Below, in pieces: positions 1-12,895 of a stretch of DNA of 64,000 bases. The stretch is from Tamarix chinensis (taxonomy: Eukaryota > Streptophyta > Magnoliopsida > Caryophyllales > Tamaricaceae). Position numbers and translations under genes: made by a program. The number at the start of each line of letters is the position of its first letter. The first letter of the stretch is position 1. The notes under the pieces are model-generated. The model worked only from the letters and a program-made list of their open reading frames with translations. It made no database searches and was not told the DNA's origin. The stretch spans positions 69,417,966 through 69,481,965 of the forward strand of contig CM060174.1 in assembly GCA_030549775.1 (NCBI GenBank), read 5' to 3'.

Positions 1-635
1 TGCATTCGCCGGTCGAATTGGCTAATGGAAATTAGGTCGGTTGTATAATCCGCCACCAGGTCCATAATTATGGATTAGTTGGATTGTGGATTAATCAATC
101 CTTAATAGCCATGATTAGCTAGAGTTAATTTAGCTGATGGGAATTAATGTCTAAAAATTATCTTGTAATTGGGGGAGTTTCTCTTGTTGCGTTTCTTGGG
201 ATGGTCGAATATTTATCTTCGGCCTATTTTGTCGACCATTTACCGTTGTATCGCTGGGTTGTGATGTGCGTCTGGGCTGGCTGTATGTGTATTTTTATAC
301 GGTCTGTATGCTTATATAAATAGGCCATATACGTTGTAATATGCAGATCTTTTTGGACGGAATACAAATTCTCTTGATTTCTCTCGATCTTTCTCTCGCG
401 ACTTTTCTCTCTCTCTCGGTGAACCTTTCACTTGCTTCTTCTCTGCTATGTCTGCTCTTTATCTTTGATCGATCTTGATCATTCTTTCTTTTGATTTTAG
501 TTGCCGTTGTAAAACTGTGCCTCTGAATCTTTGGATCTTCCTTTGGGAGTTTTCCTTAGGCTGAATCCGGCGAATCGAACCTTGCGCTCGATTAATTTCT
601 CGATCCTTTCGTGAAACCCTAACAGGCTTCCATCA
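1..635 (+). repeat. Probable 3' part of a Ty1/copia-type LTR
   Basis: There is no open coding frame. A strong TATA box (TATATAAATAGG, 313-324) is followed by a pyrimidine-rich leader with CTCT tracts (about 370-430). The segment ends in CATCA (631-635), directly followed by AGTGGTATGTGCT, which resembles a decayed tRNA-Met primer site (usual core TGGTATCAGAGC). Promoter, leader and primer site in this order are typical of a plant copia LTR. The upstream LTR edge lies outside the window and no second LTR was found, so a host gene promoter cannot be excluded. Confidence 0.45.
313..324 (+). promoter_or_regulatory. TATA box
   Basis: TATATAAATAGG sits about 40-50 bp upstream of a CT-rich leader. 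It probably served as the core promoter of the LTR in which it lies; transcription would then start near 345-360. Confidence 0.5.
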
Positions 636-691
636 AGTGGTATGTGCTTATCCATATCTATTTTCTATTTTGGAATTTAGTGAGGTTTTGG

Positions 692-3123
692 TATAATACC
701 TAAGTTAAGATTTTGGTTTTAAAGGTTTTAAGAGTTGAGGTTTTCACAGACTTAAAAATTCTATTTTTAAAGGGATTTAGCCTGTATCAAATAGGTAATT
801 CTTACTCTTAAAATATTAACATATGATCATGCGTGAAATATGATACCTTTTATTGGATTATGCATGTTGGTATGAAGAAATGAAGTTGTATGTTTGATTT
901 ACATGTTTAAATAACATAAATTGATAAAATAGCATGAAAATGGGGAAGATAGGTTATGATAATATTATGGTAAGAAGTGCATGATAATCTAGCTAGAAAT
1001 ATGCAGGTTGATGTTGATACATGTTCTAATGTGAGTAGAAATGATTTCTATCTAAAGAATCTAGATAAAATTTACAAATTGATTTTATATTAGGGTAAAT
1101 CAATCGATGGTTTGGTTAAAATGATTGACTGGTTCCTAGATTAGTCAACTGGTTGACCTAACCCATCGACTGGTTCACCTACAAAAACCTTAATCTTGTC
1201 TTTTCTTAAATCCATCAACTAGTTTGGCAAAATCAACTATGAACCGTCAAGTGGTTTACCCAAACCAATTAACCAGTTTGAAGAGAACATGGACTGGTTT
1301 AGTTAAACTAATCAACTGGTCAACCCAAACTAATTGACCAGTTGGTGCAAATGATCAACTAATTGAGCCAAATCGATTGACTGGTTTGACTGATTTACAT
1401 GATTTTTTGCTTTGTGGTTTGGTTATATTTGGGGGTTATGTTTAGGACTATATCATGATTATTATTGGGATGAAATATATATTTTAAAATGGATTATTGG
1501 CCTAATTAAGGGATTAAAATAGAATATAACTTATGGCATACATTATGAGTAATGTAAAAGCTAAAGATGTCAGTCACTTGAATTACTGATAAAATGGGAA
1601 CAAGATTAATGGAAGTCAGTGAGGGCTTGGATTTAACCCTTTGATGGATATGAAACTCATTAGCCAAGGATAAATGGTAAACCCACATGATTGGTGAAAA
1701 TGGAAATAAAAAGGATCAATATAGTTTAGTATGAGATTCACCTTGTTTACTTGATTGGGCCTTCCATGATCACCCATTATTATGAATAAATCACTAATCA
1801 CTTAAAGTGAAAGAAATTTGAGTTGAGTATGGGTCTAGGTTACCTAATACTAGATTAGCTACTAGGGGTTAGTTTATCTTTGGGCATTTTTAGTGCCTTT
1901 GGGTGAGATCATGAGAGATCTCAGTGTCTTATCTACTCTAGACACTAATGATATATTAGAGGGTATCGATACTAAAGGGTCCGGTTACCTAAGTGGTTGG
2001 CTTCGGCCTAGATGTATGTCCATATTGGCTGGCTTTAGCCTAGATTTATGTTCATTGTGGTGATTGGCTTCAGCTTGGATTTATGTCAGCTTGGTCATTA
2101 ACTTCAGCCTGGACATTAAGTCCCTTTTTGGATTGGCTTCCATGGTATGTTATACTATAGTGTAGAGCACAATTCATGACTCGATGATAATAAAATAAGG
2201 TTATTAAATAAGTATTTGGTCAAATATAACTGATAATTAAGAGAATGGCTAATATTTGGAAGAATGTAAGTATATTTGGAAGAATGTAAGTAATGGTATG
2301 ATTAGTTGAAATGAGTAAAGTTGGTTATTACACTTAGCTAATGGTGGACCTGTATACTTGATTACTAAATAGAATATTAACGGGTTAACTCACTTATCTC
2401 TTATATGGATGAACTAATGGTATAACCTAAGGATTTGGTTAATTGGGATCAACCCTAGGCTTTTTTTGTTCTCCTTACCATTAAATGTGCATATGCCTAT
2501 GTGGAAAGGTGGTGAGTCTATGCATGAAGTCTTCTACTTGTTGGAATTATGTATGATAGTATGACTTCATGTACTTCTATATTTATGTGTGATAAACTAG
2601 TACACATTTGAACATTAAGGGAATAACTTGGTTTACTCGGTACGTAGCATACTGATGTGCTCATTTACTTTGTCACCTACTCATTCCCATGCGTAAAGAA
2701 CCTTGTGTAGGTTTTTGGGGATGGACAGTAAAGGGGCCTACCTCTGATAGGTCAAGACTTGTGAGGGAGAACATCTAGAAGGTCTTGATAGGGTCCATGG
2801 AGGACCACAGTATTGTTTTAGGTCTAGTCTCCCAACCTGTGTTTTATAATTGTGTACTTTAATGTGTATTCTATAATAATTTGAACAAAACCTGTTAGGG
2901 TAATTTGTTATAAAACATTTAGAATTGTTTCAATCAAATTATTATCTGTGCACTCTATTGTTTTAGTGTTTTGTTGGCTTAGCCTTGTATCTGATATAGG
3001 GTAGGTAGCGGACGTCTAACCTATGTCAAATACAGTAGTAACACCAAGTTTTTCAAAGTGTTTTATGCTTCTGCAATATGTTTTTATAGAATTTTTTTTG
3101 TAGTAAAAAATAGGGGAGTTATA
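692..3123 (+). repeat. Solo LTR of a Ty3/gypsy element (same superfamily as A-D)
   Basis: The left end TATAATACCTAAG resembles the LTR starts of elements C (53988) and B (about 36063). The right end, a TAGTAA stretch followed by GGGGAGTTATA, matches the end of the element B LTR (about 40275-40301). Inside, TACTCGGTACGTAGCATACTGA (2634-2655) followed by CTCATTCCCA (about 2677) matches the same pair in LTRs A, B and D at the same distance from the LTR end (about 485 bp). No primer site, gag or pol follows 3123, so this is most likely a solo LTR from LTR-LTR recombination. No clear target-site duplication is visible. The interior has no coding frame. Confidence 0.65.
1097..1395 (+). repeat. Cluster of degenerate ATCAACTGGTT/ATCGACTGGTT motifs
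   Basis: About a dozen variants of (A)TCRACTGGTTTG occur on both strands within 300 bp inside the solo LTR, at irregular 20-30 bp spacing. Examples are ATTGACTGGTT, GTCAACTGGTTGA, CATCGACTGGTT and ATTGACCAGTT. Similar motifs occur in element C LTRs near 49930-49970 and 54130-54215. It is a degenerate minisatellite or a dispersed binding-site cluster. Confidence 0.6.
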
Positions 3124-3391
3124 TGAATTATTTAGATCAGTTTGGATATAGGTAGTTTTTAATTGGATTAAATTTAGGTTTAACACATTTGTTTTCGGAT
3201 AGAATTTTTTTAGGGGGTATATTTTGGTTTTCTAATTTGGCTTGATTTTTTCTATGATTCAAATTAAAAGGTTCAAACTATTCTCAAACCAAAGTTCATA
3301 TTTGATTCGTCCATTTTTCTCAATTCATATATCATTAATCTATATGGATTTCGAGTGGTATTCAACATAGGACAAATAAAATCAATTCATG

Positions 3392-3780
3392 TGGTATGGT
3401 AGAACTTGATAAACTAAGGCATGTTTAGAACTATTTAGTTGGTTTACACTCAATATGTTTTTTTCATAGTTCGATTAGACTTATTTGAATTGAATATTTT
3501 TTATATTGGTATATAAGTTGAGAGTAATATATCATCATGTTACTAGTCTTCATTTATAACTCAAAAAAAGAGAGTTGAATAAAAAAAATCTCAATCTCAT
3601 AGCCTTGGATATAAGTCGGTCACCTTGAGTATATAAAAATTAATTGTGTATACTATTCTTGAGTTCTTGGTTCTTAAATTCTTGATTCTTGAATTATTCA
3701 TCCTTAAATTCATGTTTATTTTAATTATTTTTGTCTATTGTTAATATTAGATTCTTGTTGAACAAATAAGAAATATCAAC
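3392..3780 (+). repeat. Copia 5' LTR
   Basis: It aligns by eye with 8818-9200. Shared blocks are the start (TG.TAT..TA then AAACTAA.GCATGTTT), GGTATATAAGTTGAGA, TAACTCAAA..AGAGAGTTG, and a 3' part rich in TTCTTGA..ATT. The end is uncertain, probably just before or at AATATCAACA (about 3780). The usual TGGTATCAGAGC primer site is not recognisable. Confidence 0.7.
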
Positions 3781-4299
3781 AATCGGTGAAGTGAAAACTA
3801 AGATTGAGAAGTTAATTTGGTTGTTTCAATTTCACTTTGCAGAAGATGTAGAAAAAAATCTATTTATATTGGAAAGATCTTTTTCAACCACTTAAAGAAG
3901 ATAAGCTAGAATAGATGGATAAGACAAAAGTGGGAAGCTTTACATACTAAGGATCTAAGTGTTACCCAATTAAGTCTTGCTCAGAGTTTTACATTCAAAA
4001 CTATAATTAATATAGTGATTATAAAAGACCCTAAATTAGTGATAGATAGTGATGGTTTAAATTAAAAGGATTGATATAGCTACCTTAACTAATAATGTAT
4101 ACTTTATTTTTGAAAACATTTATCATTGGAGAACTATATAATTAAGTGTGTTCGTCTTAGAGTAGTCGCCTCTTTAGATGTTTCCTAGAAAGAATGTGAG
4201 TGAGGGAAAAGCATGTTCGAAAGAACCTATGTTGAATCGTGGGGCTAGTCATCAATCCTAAAAGCATTCCAAGTGACTATCGACGACTAGTGTGGTGTT

Positions 4300-5170
4300 A
4301 GGGTGTTACAATGATGATATGCATAATGGAGGACCTTACTAACATGCATGAAAACTTCCATACAACAAATAGGGTAATTTTTCTTTATGTGTAAGTTTTT
4401 TTAGTTTGGAAATATTTAAAGATACATTTGTAGCATAACACATTAATGAATATAAGGTGGTAACTAGTCAATTTAGTTTGATGAGCATCTATTTTGATAA
4501 TAAATTTGAAGCCTTAATTTTTCTATATTCCATAACAAAGAGTTGGATTAGAAAAATTACAACAATTAGTAGTTCCCATGGTCAAACTAAGTTAAAATTT
4601 GATAAGGTACAATACCTCTTTATATGTAAAAGTAGTGCACAAATAAACAAGTGAAATCTTTCAAAAGAAGTGCATTGAGTGAAAAAGGTAAGGAAATGAG
4701 TAGCATAAAAGGTTTCAATAATTTAGCTAGATCTAAATCAAGGCATAAGTCCATTTCTCAAGTTGAAGTGGCTTGTTGGAACTTTGATGAAAAATGTCAT
4801 CTCAAGAAATCCAAGAAAAATAAGAAGTATTAGTACTATGATGATGAAAGTGATAATTTTGTATTTCTAATTATTTTACCTATAATGTGTTGTGGTTATT
4901 ATATTCTTGGATTTTATATTATATATTTATTTATTTAATTCCACAAAAATAGGGACCAATTCGAAAATTTTGTTGTTAGTAAGCTTAGTAAAGTATATCT
5001 TATAAATAATAAATGATTAGAAGTTTCTTACAAGTTAAGTGTGTAATTAAGATTCCAAATTGTGGAAAATGAAAGCTTATAATGATGTCAAGTTCATCCT
5101 TGTACTAAAAAAGAATCTAATATTTGTTTATTCATTAGAAAGTATAAGTCATAAGATGAAGTTTAAGAAG
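4300..5170 (+). pseudogene. Copia gag and protease-region remnant
   Basis: Nucleocapsid/capsid part: the frame at 4457-4654 reads like the UBN2-type copia gag, with a 'FDNKFEALIFLYSITKSW' block in place of the usual conserved Leu-Pro-Glu-Ser-Trp region. The zinc knuckle near 4772-4815 reads CWNFDEKCHLKK. Against the family pattern C-x2-C-x4-H-x4-C it keeps the first Cys and the His but has lost the other two Cys. Protease-like part: 5083-5160 reads like the stretch downstream of the protease active site (LVLKKNLI...LES). Stops break all frames; there is no function. The region ends at the nested solo LTR. Confidence 0.7.
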
Positions 5171-5173
5171 ATT
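5169..5173. repeat. Target-site duplication of nested solo LTR (left)
   Basis: AGATT here and AGAGT at 6207-6211 match 4/5 and flank the solo LTR exactly, as expected for a 5-bp LTR-retrotransposon duplication. Confidence 0.6.
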
Positions 5174-6206
5174 TGATGCATAATGCTAAACATATTAGAT
5201 TAAGTTACGTGTTAGTGATGGAATTGGGTAGGTTCCAACAAAATAGAAAATTTAGAAAAGAGGTTAAGAAGATGAAGGGTGAACTTAAACTTGAAATAAC
5301 TTAAAGATTAAGCACTTATGCTAACCAAATAAGGTACCAACTCTTAGCTTAAATGGTGTAAAATTTTGAAAGAACACACAAGACTAACTCTTAGCATTGG
5401 ATCAGAGTACTGTGTTAACAATAAGTAGAAGTTTTTGGTTAAAAGTTAGATGCTTCCTGCCAACCCTTTTACCTCTATAAAGAGTGTATTTATTCATTTA
5501 GTAAGTTACAACTACATATCCAACTCATAGTGAGCAGATTTTGGTTTCATCCCCAACTATAGTTTACACTAATACAAACTAAGGTTGATAGCCACTACGT
5601 TCAACTATTGTTGAATGTCGAATCCTCCTAGCCCTCTATTACATGATGGGTGCTATTAAAACCTATGAAAAGTTCTTAGAAAATATAAAGTACAATTTAT
5701 GAATGTCTAACAACACTCTTTAACTATGCTTAACTAAGAAAGGAAAGATTTAGTTGATTGAAAGTTGATAAATGGAAGACTCCTCGACAAGCTGGAATCG
5801 GCTGAAACTTGAGGTTGCTTATTGATAAATTATTCTTGATTTTTGGCCTTAATCTTATAAAATTATCCTCCCAATGTTCCTAAAATCCTACACATGAAAT
5901 AGGAATTGCAAGGTGTAGACTTTTCAGTTGAAATGTTGGAGTGTGAGGATGGAGAAAACTATGGCTTTGAGGAGCCATATTGAAGCCATAATGAAGCCGA
6001 CCAAATATTGCTTTGAGGAGCCATAATAAAGCCATGAATATGTGAGGTTGATGACTTACTTTGGTCCTACATGGCTTTCATGGGTTCCTAATAATCATAC
6101 TTACTCATTAACCTAAATAAGATGAGTTTTAAATTCTTTAATTTTGGAAAAATTAATGAGTAGATTATCCTTTTTATTCTCATTTGAGGGGAATGCTCCC
6201 GTATCA
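5174..6206 (-). mobile_element. Solo LTR (family S), copy 1, inserted in copia pol
   Basis: On the minus strand this 1.03-kb unit starts TGATACGGGAGC and ends ATGCATCA, giving TG...CA ends. It is homologous along its whole length to 37467-38513 on the plus strand. Matching landmarks are the CCTCAAATG-type start, repeated AGCCATATTG/ATGGCTTC motifs, CCTATCACATGATGG-type sequence, the CTCTATAtaGAG promoter block, and a 3' end with TTTTGTTGGAA. Near-matching 5-bp duplications flank it. No gag, pol or primer site lies between the ends, so it is a solo LTR or a non-autonomous unit of LTR type. Confidence 0.75.
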
Positions 6207-7300
6207 AGAGTTCCCAGAAAGTAGTGAAGGATTCTATGATGATAGCATGTGGATTTAAGATAGCAATATTGTAGTCCACATTTAGGTGTTAGACCGTGAT
6301 TGTTATAGTAGGAAACTTGTTTCACTCAAAATTATGTCAAGTGAAAGAGGGAAAGTTTTACAAAGGTTCAAAGAATGTATAAGGATAAAGAATTGCAGTT
6401 AGTAAACATGGTTATGTGGAGACCTACACCAGTAACATCACTTTGAAATTATAGGTATTATGTCGCACTCATTGATGATTTTCCTTCATTGTGTTTAATA
6501 TGTGGGTAATTGAGATTGAGAGTGAGGTCAAGATTGAAGATCAAGTGCTTCAATTTTAATAATGGAGATGCTTATGATAGTGCAAAATTTAGAGGCTTGT
6601 TGGTAATAATAGGTTCAAGTGGAAGAATGTAGTACTTGGAAAACTACATTAGGATAGGACTATTCAAAAGATGAATAAATTTTGAATGTATATGTATGGA
6701 GAATGAGATTGCATACATGATTGCTAATGTAATTTTATGAAAAAGTAGGTATCATTGTACCTAGTTGATTGATTGAGGCCTTCAATTTAGCTTGATTATG
6801 GAATATCATAAGAGGTCTAGTAATAAAAGAAAAAGAATGTAACTATATATCTTTTGCTTGAGAACCTTTGGAGATGTATCTTAAATACATGTTAATTATT
6901 ATGGTAGGGATAATTTTTATCCCAAGGCCCTCAAATGATATTTTATTTGTGGTACTAGTAAGTATAAATACAAACTCCCAAAAAGTAAACACAACAAAGT
7001 GATTATACATTATGATTATGTTTTTGATGAGATTGCATTGTATGAAGATAGGTAAGTTTCTGCGAGTAGTAGCATAGTAGAATGATTTGAATGTAAATTA
7101 ATTGATCTTGGTGAAATCCTAAGAAATGTAGAGCTTGAGCCAATTACTATAGCACAGGGACTTTGTGGATTAATGAGGATTACTAGAGGTCATGCACTTG
7201 AGAATTGAGAGGTATTATCATACTTTGCATTATTTATTCTTATATAATGTTGAATAGCCAAAATATTTTAAGGATATTGTTTTAGTAGAGGATACATTCA
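6207..7300 (+). pseudogene. Copia integrase remnant
   Basis: Around 6450-6480 the translation reads YYVALIDDF, matching the start of the copia integrase core ('F.TFIDDFSR'). 6545-6590 corresponds to the segment holding the second catalytic Asp (FNNGDAYDSAKF). 6655-6680 reads RTIQKMNK, matching the ERMNRTL block. 6905-7045 matches the integrase C-terminal 'GYKLWDP..VIISRDVVFDE' region (YKYKLPKSKHNKVIIHYDYVFDE split over a short stretch). Multiple stops and frameshifts; inactive. Confidence 0.7.
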
Positions 7301-8700
7301 AATGGGGAGTAAGCCATAAATGTTGAGATAAAATCCTTGGAGAATAATAGAACCCAAGAACTATATTGTTATATAGGAAAACATCACTACTCAACATTTG
7401 GCTATAATGGGTTAAGAAAGAACGACATGGTGCCATGAGACAAAAGGTAAGGATATTCGTAGAAGTATATTCATATATGAAAGGTATTAAGCACACTTAA
7501 ATATTTGATCTTATGTTGAGTATGATCACTATCAAGACATTGTTTTTATAGCTACAAAGATTATTAATCTAGAGTAGGCGAGTGTAAATACAAATTCTTA
7601 TATAGTGATTTTAATATGGAGTTATACACAAAGCAATCACATAGAAATAATATTCTAATATAGAAAAAATTAGTCTTGAAGCTCAAGAGGAGTTGATATG
7701 GACTAAAATAGGATCCTTGGATGTAATATTTGAGGTTTGATGTACTTAAACATGGAAGAAATGTTAGGAGTGATGATCAATGTTTTTATTTTAGAAATTT
7801 GGGAGGTTCTTATATCATATTACTATTATATGTTGATGACTTATTGATTATAGGTACTAGTAGAAATGCCATAAAAAACTTAAAGGATTTTATTGCTAAA
7901 AGTAGTTATGTGGTGTGAGGATTTTAAGAGATGCTTCATGAGGAGCTCAAAATTATCTTAGTAGGATTACATTGAGAATTTTCCTTGTAGGTTCTATGTT
8001 TAGGACACTAAGCTTAATAATGTTCAACTAAGAAGTCATTTTAAAAATTCCTAGGCACATTCTCCATAGATTATTGTAGAATAAGAGTACATGGAAAAGA
8101 TTCTCTATGCATTATAAGTAAGGAGCCTTATATATATCCTCTATCATGCACCAAATAAGATATTTCTCATGCTAGTGGAGTTATTAGTAGCTTTATGTCT
8201 AAAATCTAAAAAATTTGGCAATTAAGTGTATCTTGAGGTACATAGAAGACACTTTTAATTGAGATTTTATTTTTTTGAAAGGTGATGAAATTTTATAAGG
8301 ACTCCTTTGTGCTAATTTTAGTGGTGAAAAGATAGTCAACAAAATACTTTTGGTCGTGTCATCATTATGGGAGGTGTTGCTATTACTTTTATTTCCATGC
8401 TCCATAAGCGTTTCTCTTTTCCTACTATAGAAGAAAAATGTGTGATAATGTTTGAGGTAGAGGAAGAAATGGTGTGGTTATAGATCTTTCTAGAGTAGAT
8501 AAGTTAGAAGCATGATAATCCCACTCTCTTCCTAATGTGACAAGAAAACTGCAATTCAAATTGACTAAAATATAGTATTCGAATCAAGAATAATGTATAT
8601 TATAGTAAAGTATCACTTCATATGATATCTAATGGAATATTAAGTGTTGACTTTGTAGAAGGATGTTTTATATTTGATAAATCCTAATGATATGGTCACT
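7300..8700 (+). pseudogene. Copia reverse transcriptase and RNase H remnant
   Basis: The RT catalytic box survives as LLLYVDDLLIIG (7820-7855) in a 62-codon open frame; the two catalytic Asp are intact, but flanking frames are broken. Upstream, 7250-7480 resembles the copia RT start (WEQWKKAM to K.RLVAKG region). RNase H is recognisable at 8340-8560 by VIIMGGVAITFISMLHKR and TIEEKC.IMFE, corresponding to the GGAISW..K.Q and STTEAEY motifs. The pol end near 8580-8760 is followed by a short purine tract (CTGGGAGA) and the 3' LTR. Not functional. Confidence 0.8.
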
Positions 8701-8817
8701 AGATGTGTTAAAACCAACAAACAAAAGTTGTGCATGGCTCCCAATTATTGCTTGTGGTTAGGTGTGTATGTTGGTTGATTATTAGTCTAATATTTTATTA
8801 GTCTCTAACTGGGAGAT

Positions 8818-9200
8818 TGATATATTATAGGCCTAGAGAAACTAAAGCATGTTTGAATTTAGTCTATTTAGGCTTAAACTATTTAGAATAGGTAAAATAT
8901 GACTTGGTTTGGTAAAATTTTTATGGGTATATAAGTTCAGATTAATGTAATAGTACATTTGGTATATAAGTTGAGATTAATGTATTAGTAAGTTGCTAAT
9001 ATTCCTTTGTAACTCAAACATAGAGAGTTGCATTACCAAAAAAAAAAACTAGTTTTCTAAGAAGTGGATGACTGTTAGGTTCCTAAACCACGTAAAAATT
9101 AAATCTCTTCTTATTCTTGAATCATTAATTCATAATTCTTATATTATTGGTCCTTGAATTCCTTTTTTTTTCCACATTCTTATGTATTATTCATGTAATT
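8818..9200 (+). repeat. Copia 3' LTR
   Basis: It starts TGATATATTATAGGCC just after a decayed polypurine tract (CTGGGAGAT, 8809-8817). It aligns with 3392-3780 but is strongly diverged and contains a local duplication of 'ggtatataagtt.agattaatgta' (8937-8985). The right edge is approximate. Confidence 0.7.
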
Positions 9201-9346
9201 TAAGATCCCACTAGTTCACGCTTCATATAGAAATTAGTTTGTTAATTTGTATAATAAATAAGCTACGAGTATTCACATTATGTTATCTCTTTATTTCATT
9301 ATCTTTTTTTAAATTAGGTTAAATCTACAATTAGATCTAATCAATT

Positions 9347-10051
9347 ATAACTAGAGATGAATTTGTCTTTCATTTCTAAGAGATTGGTAATAGATGTGGT
9401 GTCAATTAAGATATAGATTTTATAATATAGTATATAAGATACTAGTATGTCAAAATAACTTTGGGTAAAAATGAAATTATACAAAAAATATTTAAAAAAA
9501 AAAATAAAATACATAAATATTATTTATTTCATGGATAAACTAATATTAGTTGATATAAGATGTTATCTTCTATTTTTTTTCATTAATTTAACTACTAAAT
9601 AAAATTAAAGAATGTTATTTATATGGCCATTTAAAAATAAACAATAAAATTCTTACAATGCTTGGCAATTTTAATATATTTAAAATTTCTGACATTCTTT
9701 TGAATTGATAATTAGGGATGGATTGACATTTTATTTCAACAAGGTCAATAATTAATGTGAAATCAATTATATTGATGCCATAGATGTTATAATATATTAA
9801 GATAATAGCTTGCTCATGATTTTTTTAAGTTAAATATGAAATTATGCATAAAATATATTATTTTCAAAATAAAATATTAGAATCTTATTTATTTTCTACT
9901 TAGTCTGATATTAGTTTATAATAACCTAGTATTTTTATATATTATATCTTCATTAATCTTACTACTAAATAAGATCATAGAAGTAATGTATATTATTTAC
10001 ATGGTTCAATAAATATAAGCAATTTTTCTTTATATAATGATTGATAATTTT
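9347..10051 (+). repeat. Diverged tandem duplication, unit about 350 bp
   Basis: 9347-9672 and 9705-10051 align in order. Shared blocks: TAGRGATGRATTKRC, GATGTKRTRTCAATTA, GATATAGAT/CATAGATGTTATAATAT, ATGAAATTATRCAWAAAATAT, CTTATTTATTT, GATATTAGTT, TTACTACTAAATAARAT, and ACATGG/ATGGCCATT..AATAAACAAT. There is no coding frame and no terminal repeats. Similarity is roughly two-thirds by eye. The origin of the unit is unknown. Confidence 0.65.
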
Positions 10052-10557
10052 CCTCTATGTTAGATTTGTTATATACTTGTGATCTCACTTTTGGGAAGGT
10101 AGGGCGTGATTATAGAATTAAAATATAGAACTATAATTATTTTTTGTATGGATTGTGTATCATATATCATTTTACATAAATTTCTATTCGAGAATATAGT
10201 TCATTAGTCCTTCAGTGGAAACTTATTTTGAAATATAATGTTATCTTTATGGATTGCTTGTGAATTTAGATTATGTTTGAATTTAATTTGATTTGGGCTC
10301 TAATTTATGTTTGAGTATGGATAGTATTTTGTTGAGTTTTCTTTTTTAAATTTTAGATAGTTTGAATATGGGTTATCATTTGGTTGAACTAATTTCGGGT
10401 TAATTTTGGTTCATTCAATTTGTTTTATATTTTGCATCAAGATTGACATTTTAATTTTAGATAGAAATCACATAGCATGGTCATTGAATACAAATAGTCT
10501 AGTTTGGGTTAATTTTGCAATTGTAAGTATAAATCTCATTTATTTTCTTTGGAAGGA
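10052..10557. other. AT-rich stretch without recognised features
   Basis: No open frame, RNA gene or transposon signature was recognised. Short repeats of TTGAATTTAATTTGATT type occur near 10275-10400. Confidence 0.6.
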
Positions 10558-11349
<792 letters not shown>

Positions 11350-12895
11350 CTATTTTTTTTTAGATGGGAAAGTAAGTGAAAAAAAATACAATGATTGAAA
11401 AGATAGCAAAAGAGGATGAAAAAACTCAAAACAAAGCCTGCACATTGTAAACCACCTCATCGATTTTGTAGGAAAAATCCTCTCGCCTATTCTTGATCTA
11501 TAACCTGATCTTTATTTTGACTAGTATAACCATTGATCTAACGCAAACTTGTTGACTTTCGAACACTATCTTGTTTCTCTATTTCCAAATAACTCCCATT
11601 ATTGCAAAAAACGCAGCATTCCAAATTTGCTCCCTAAGACCCCTCCTTCTGCCTCTAAGCCAAGTGAGAGCATTATCCACAGTAGATTTTGGCATTACCC
11701 AAGTGTAACCAAACCAATCACAAATCCCATACCAGATCATAACCTTCATTATGTAACAAAGGAACACGTGGTTGACAAACTCTTGTTCAATTTTGCATAA
11801 AGGACAATCTGACTTCCTTATGTCAATTTTACTAAGTCTCTGTTGAATGGAAAACCATGTAATAAGTTCAATCCTTGGTGGTGTGATGTTGATCTAAATT
11901 CTGTTATAGTCACTACTACTCCTTCCATCATTATTAAGAAGCTGATACGAGGTGTCACAAAATGACCTAACCAAGAAAATCCCCTTATCGTTATTAGCCC
12001 GACTAATCGAATCCTTCCTATCTTTACTTGGGAAAGACTACCGAATCAAAATTCCTAACTGCTCTGCCTGCTATTCCTCCCAAGAAAAAATTCTTCGTCT
12101 CCATGTTAAGTGTCGCTTCCACAATGCACCATCCCAGAATCCCATATCCGCTATTCTACCCCCTTACTAGTCTGATGCTAAGAACATTCTTGGAAATAAA
12201 CTTTTTAGAATACCCTATTCCATTCACTTATCATGCCAAAACCTAACACTGTTAACATTACCCAAAACAATCCTTATACCAAAGTTTAGGATGGAATTAT
12301 TCCTTCCAAGTTCAACGATATCCACCCATGGAGATCTACATTTCCTCTTTTCTAGAATCTCTAAGCTTCCAAAATGATCTCAAGAATAAATAGAAGATCT
12401 GGCTCATTGCCAATAATCCCCCTTAATGATATAAAGCCTCTATCACCATTTGAAAAAAAACTCATTATTCCTCATGACTAAGTTCCCAACCCTTAAGCCA
12501 CCTAGACTTTTAGGATGTGGGATCATAGTCCAGCTAACCAGCAGTTACTTCTTTTACCCCCCACCTCCACCCCAAAAGAAATTCCTTTGGATGTTGATAA
12601 TATCCTTAATCACTCCTTTTAGGATTCTGAATAGACTCATATAATACATCGACAAGCTATTCGGAATACTATTGATTAGCATCAATCTTCCTATTTTGGA
12701 AAGAGTTTTTGCCTTCCACCCTAGCAGTCTCTGCTTGATCTTATCAACTACTAGGTTCCATGACTGTTTATTCCTTTGATTAGCCCCCAATGATAGGCCA
12801 AGGTACTTGATGGGTAAAAAACTAATCTGACAACTCATAATATCTACAACTTTCTCTTAAAAATGTGCATCCACCCCAAGATCGATAAGTTCAAA

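Larger units (their letters stand above)
3392..9200 (+). mobile_element. Degenerate Ty1/copia LTR retrotransposon, nested-into
   Basis: Two diverged direct LTRs (about 3392-3780 and 8818-9200) flank copia domains in the order gag, protease, integrase, reverse transcriptase, RNase H. That order (integrase before RT) defines Ty1/copia. Every domain is broken by stops and frameshifts, and the LTRs are strongly diverged, so the insertion is old. Pol is interrupted at 5174-6206 by a solo LTR of another family; coding similarity stops on the left side and resumes on the right. Full length without the insert is about 4.8 kb, normal for copia. Confidence 0.85.

Noticed and set aside
7730..7918. Copia RT frame as a live gene
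   Set aside because: The YVDD box is intact but the open stretch is only 62 codons, with stops and frameshifts on both sides.
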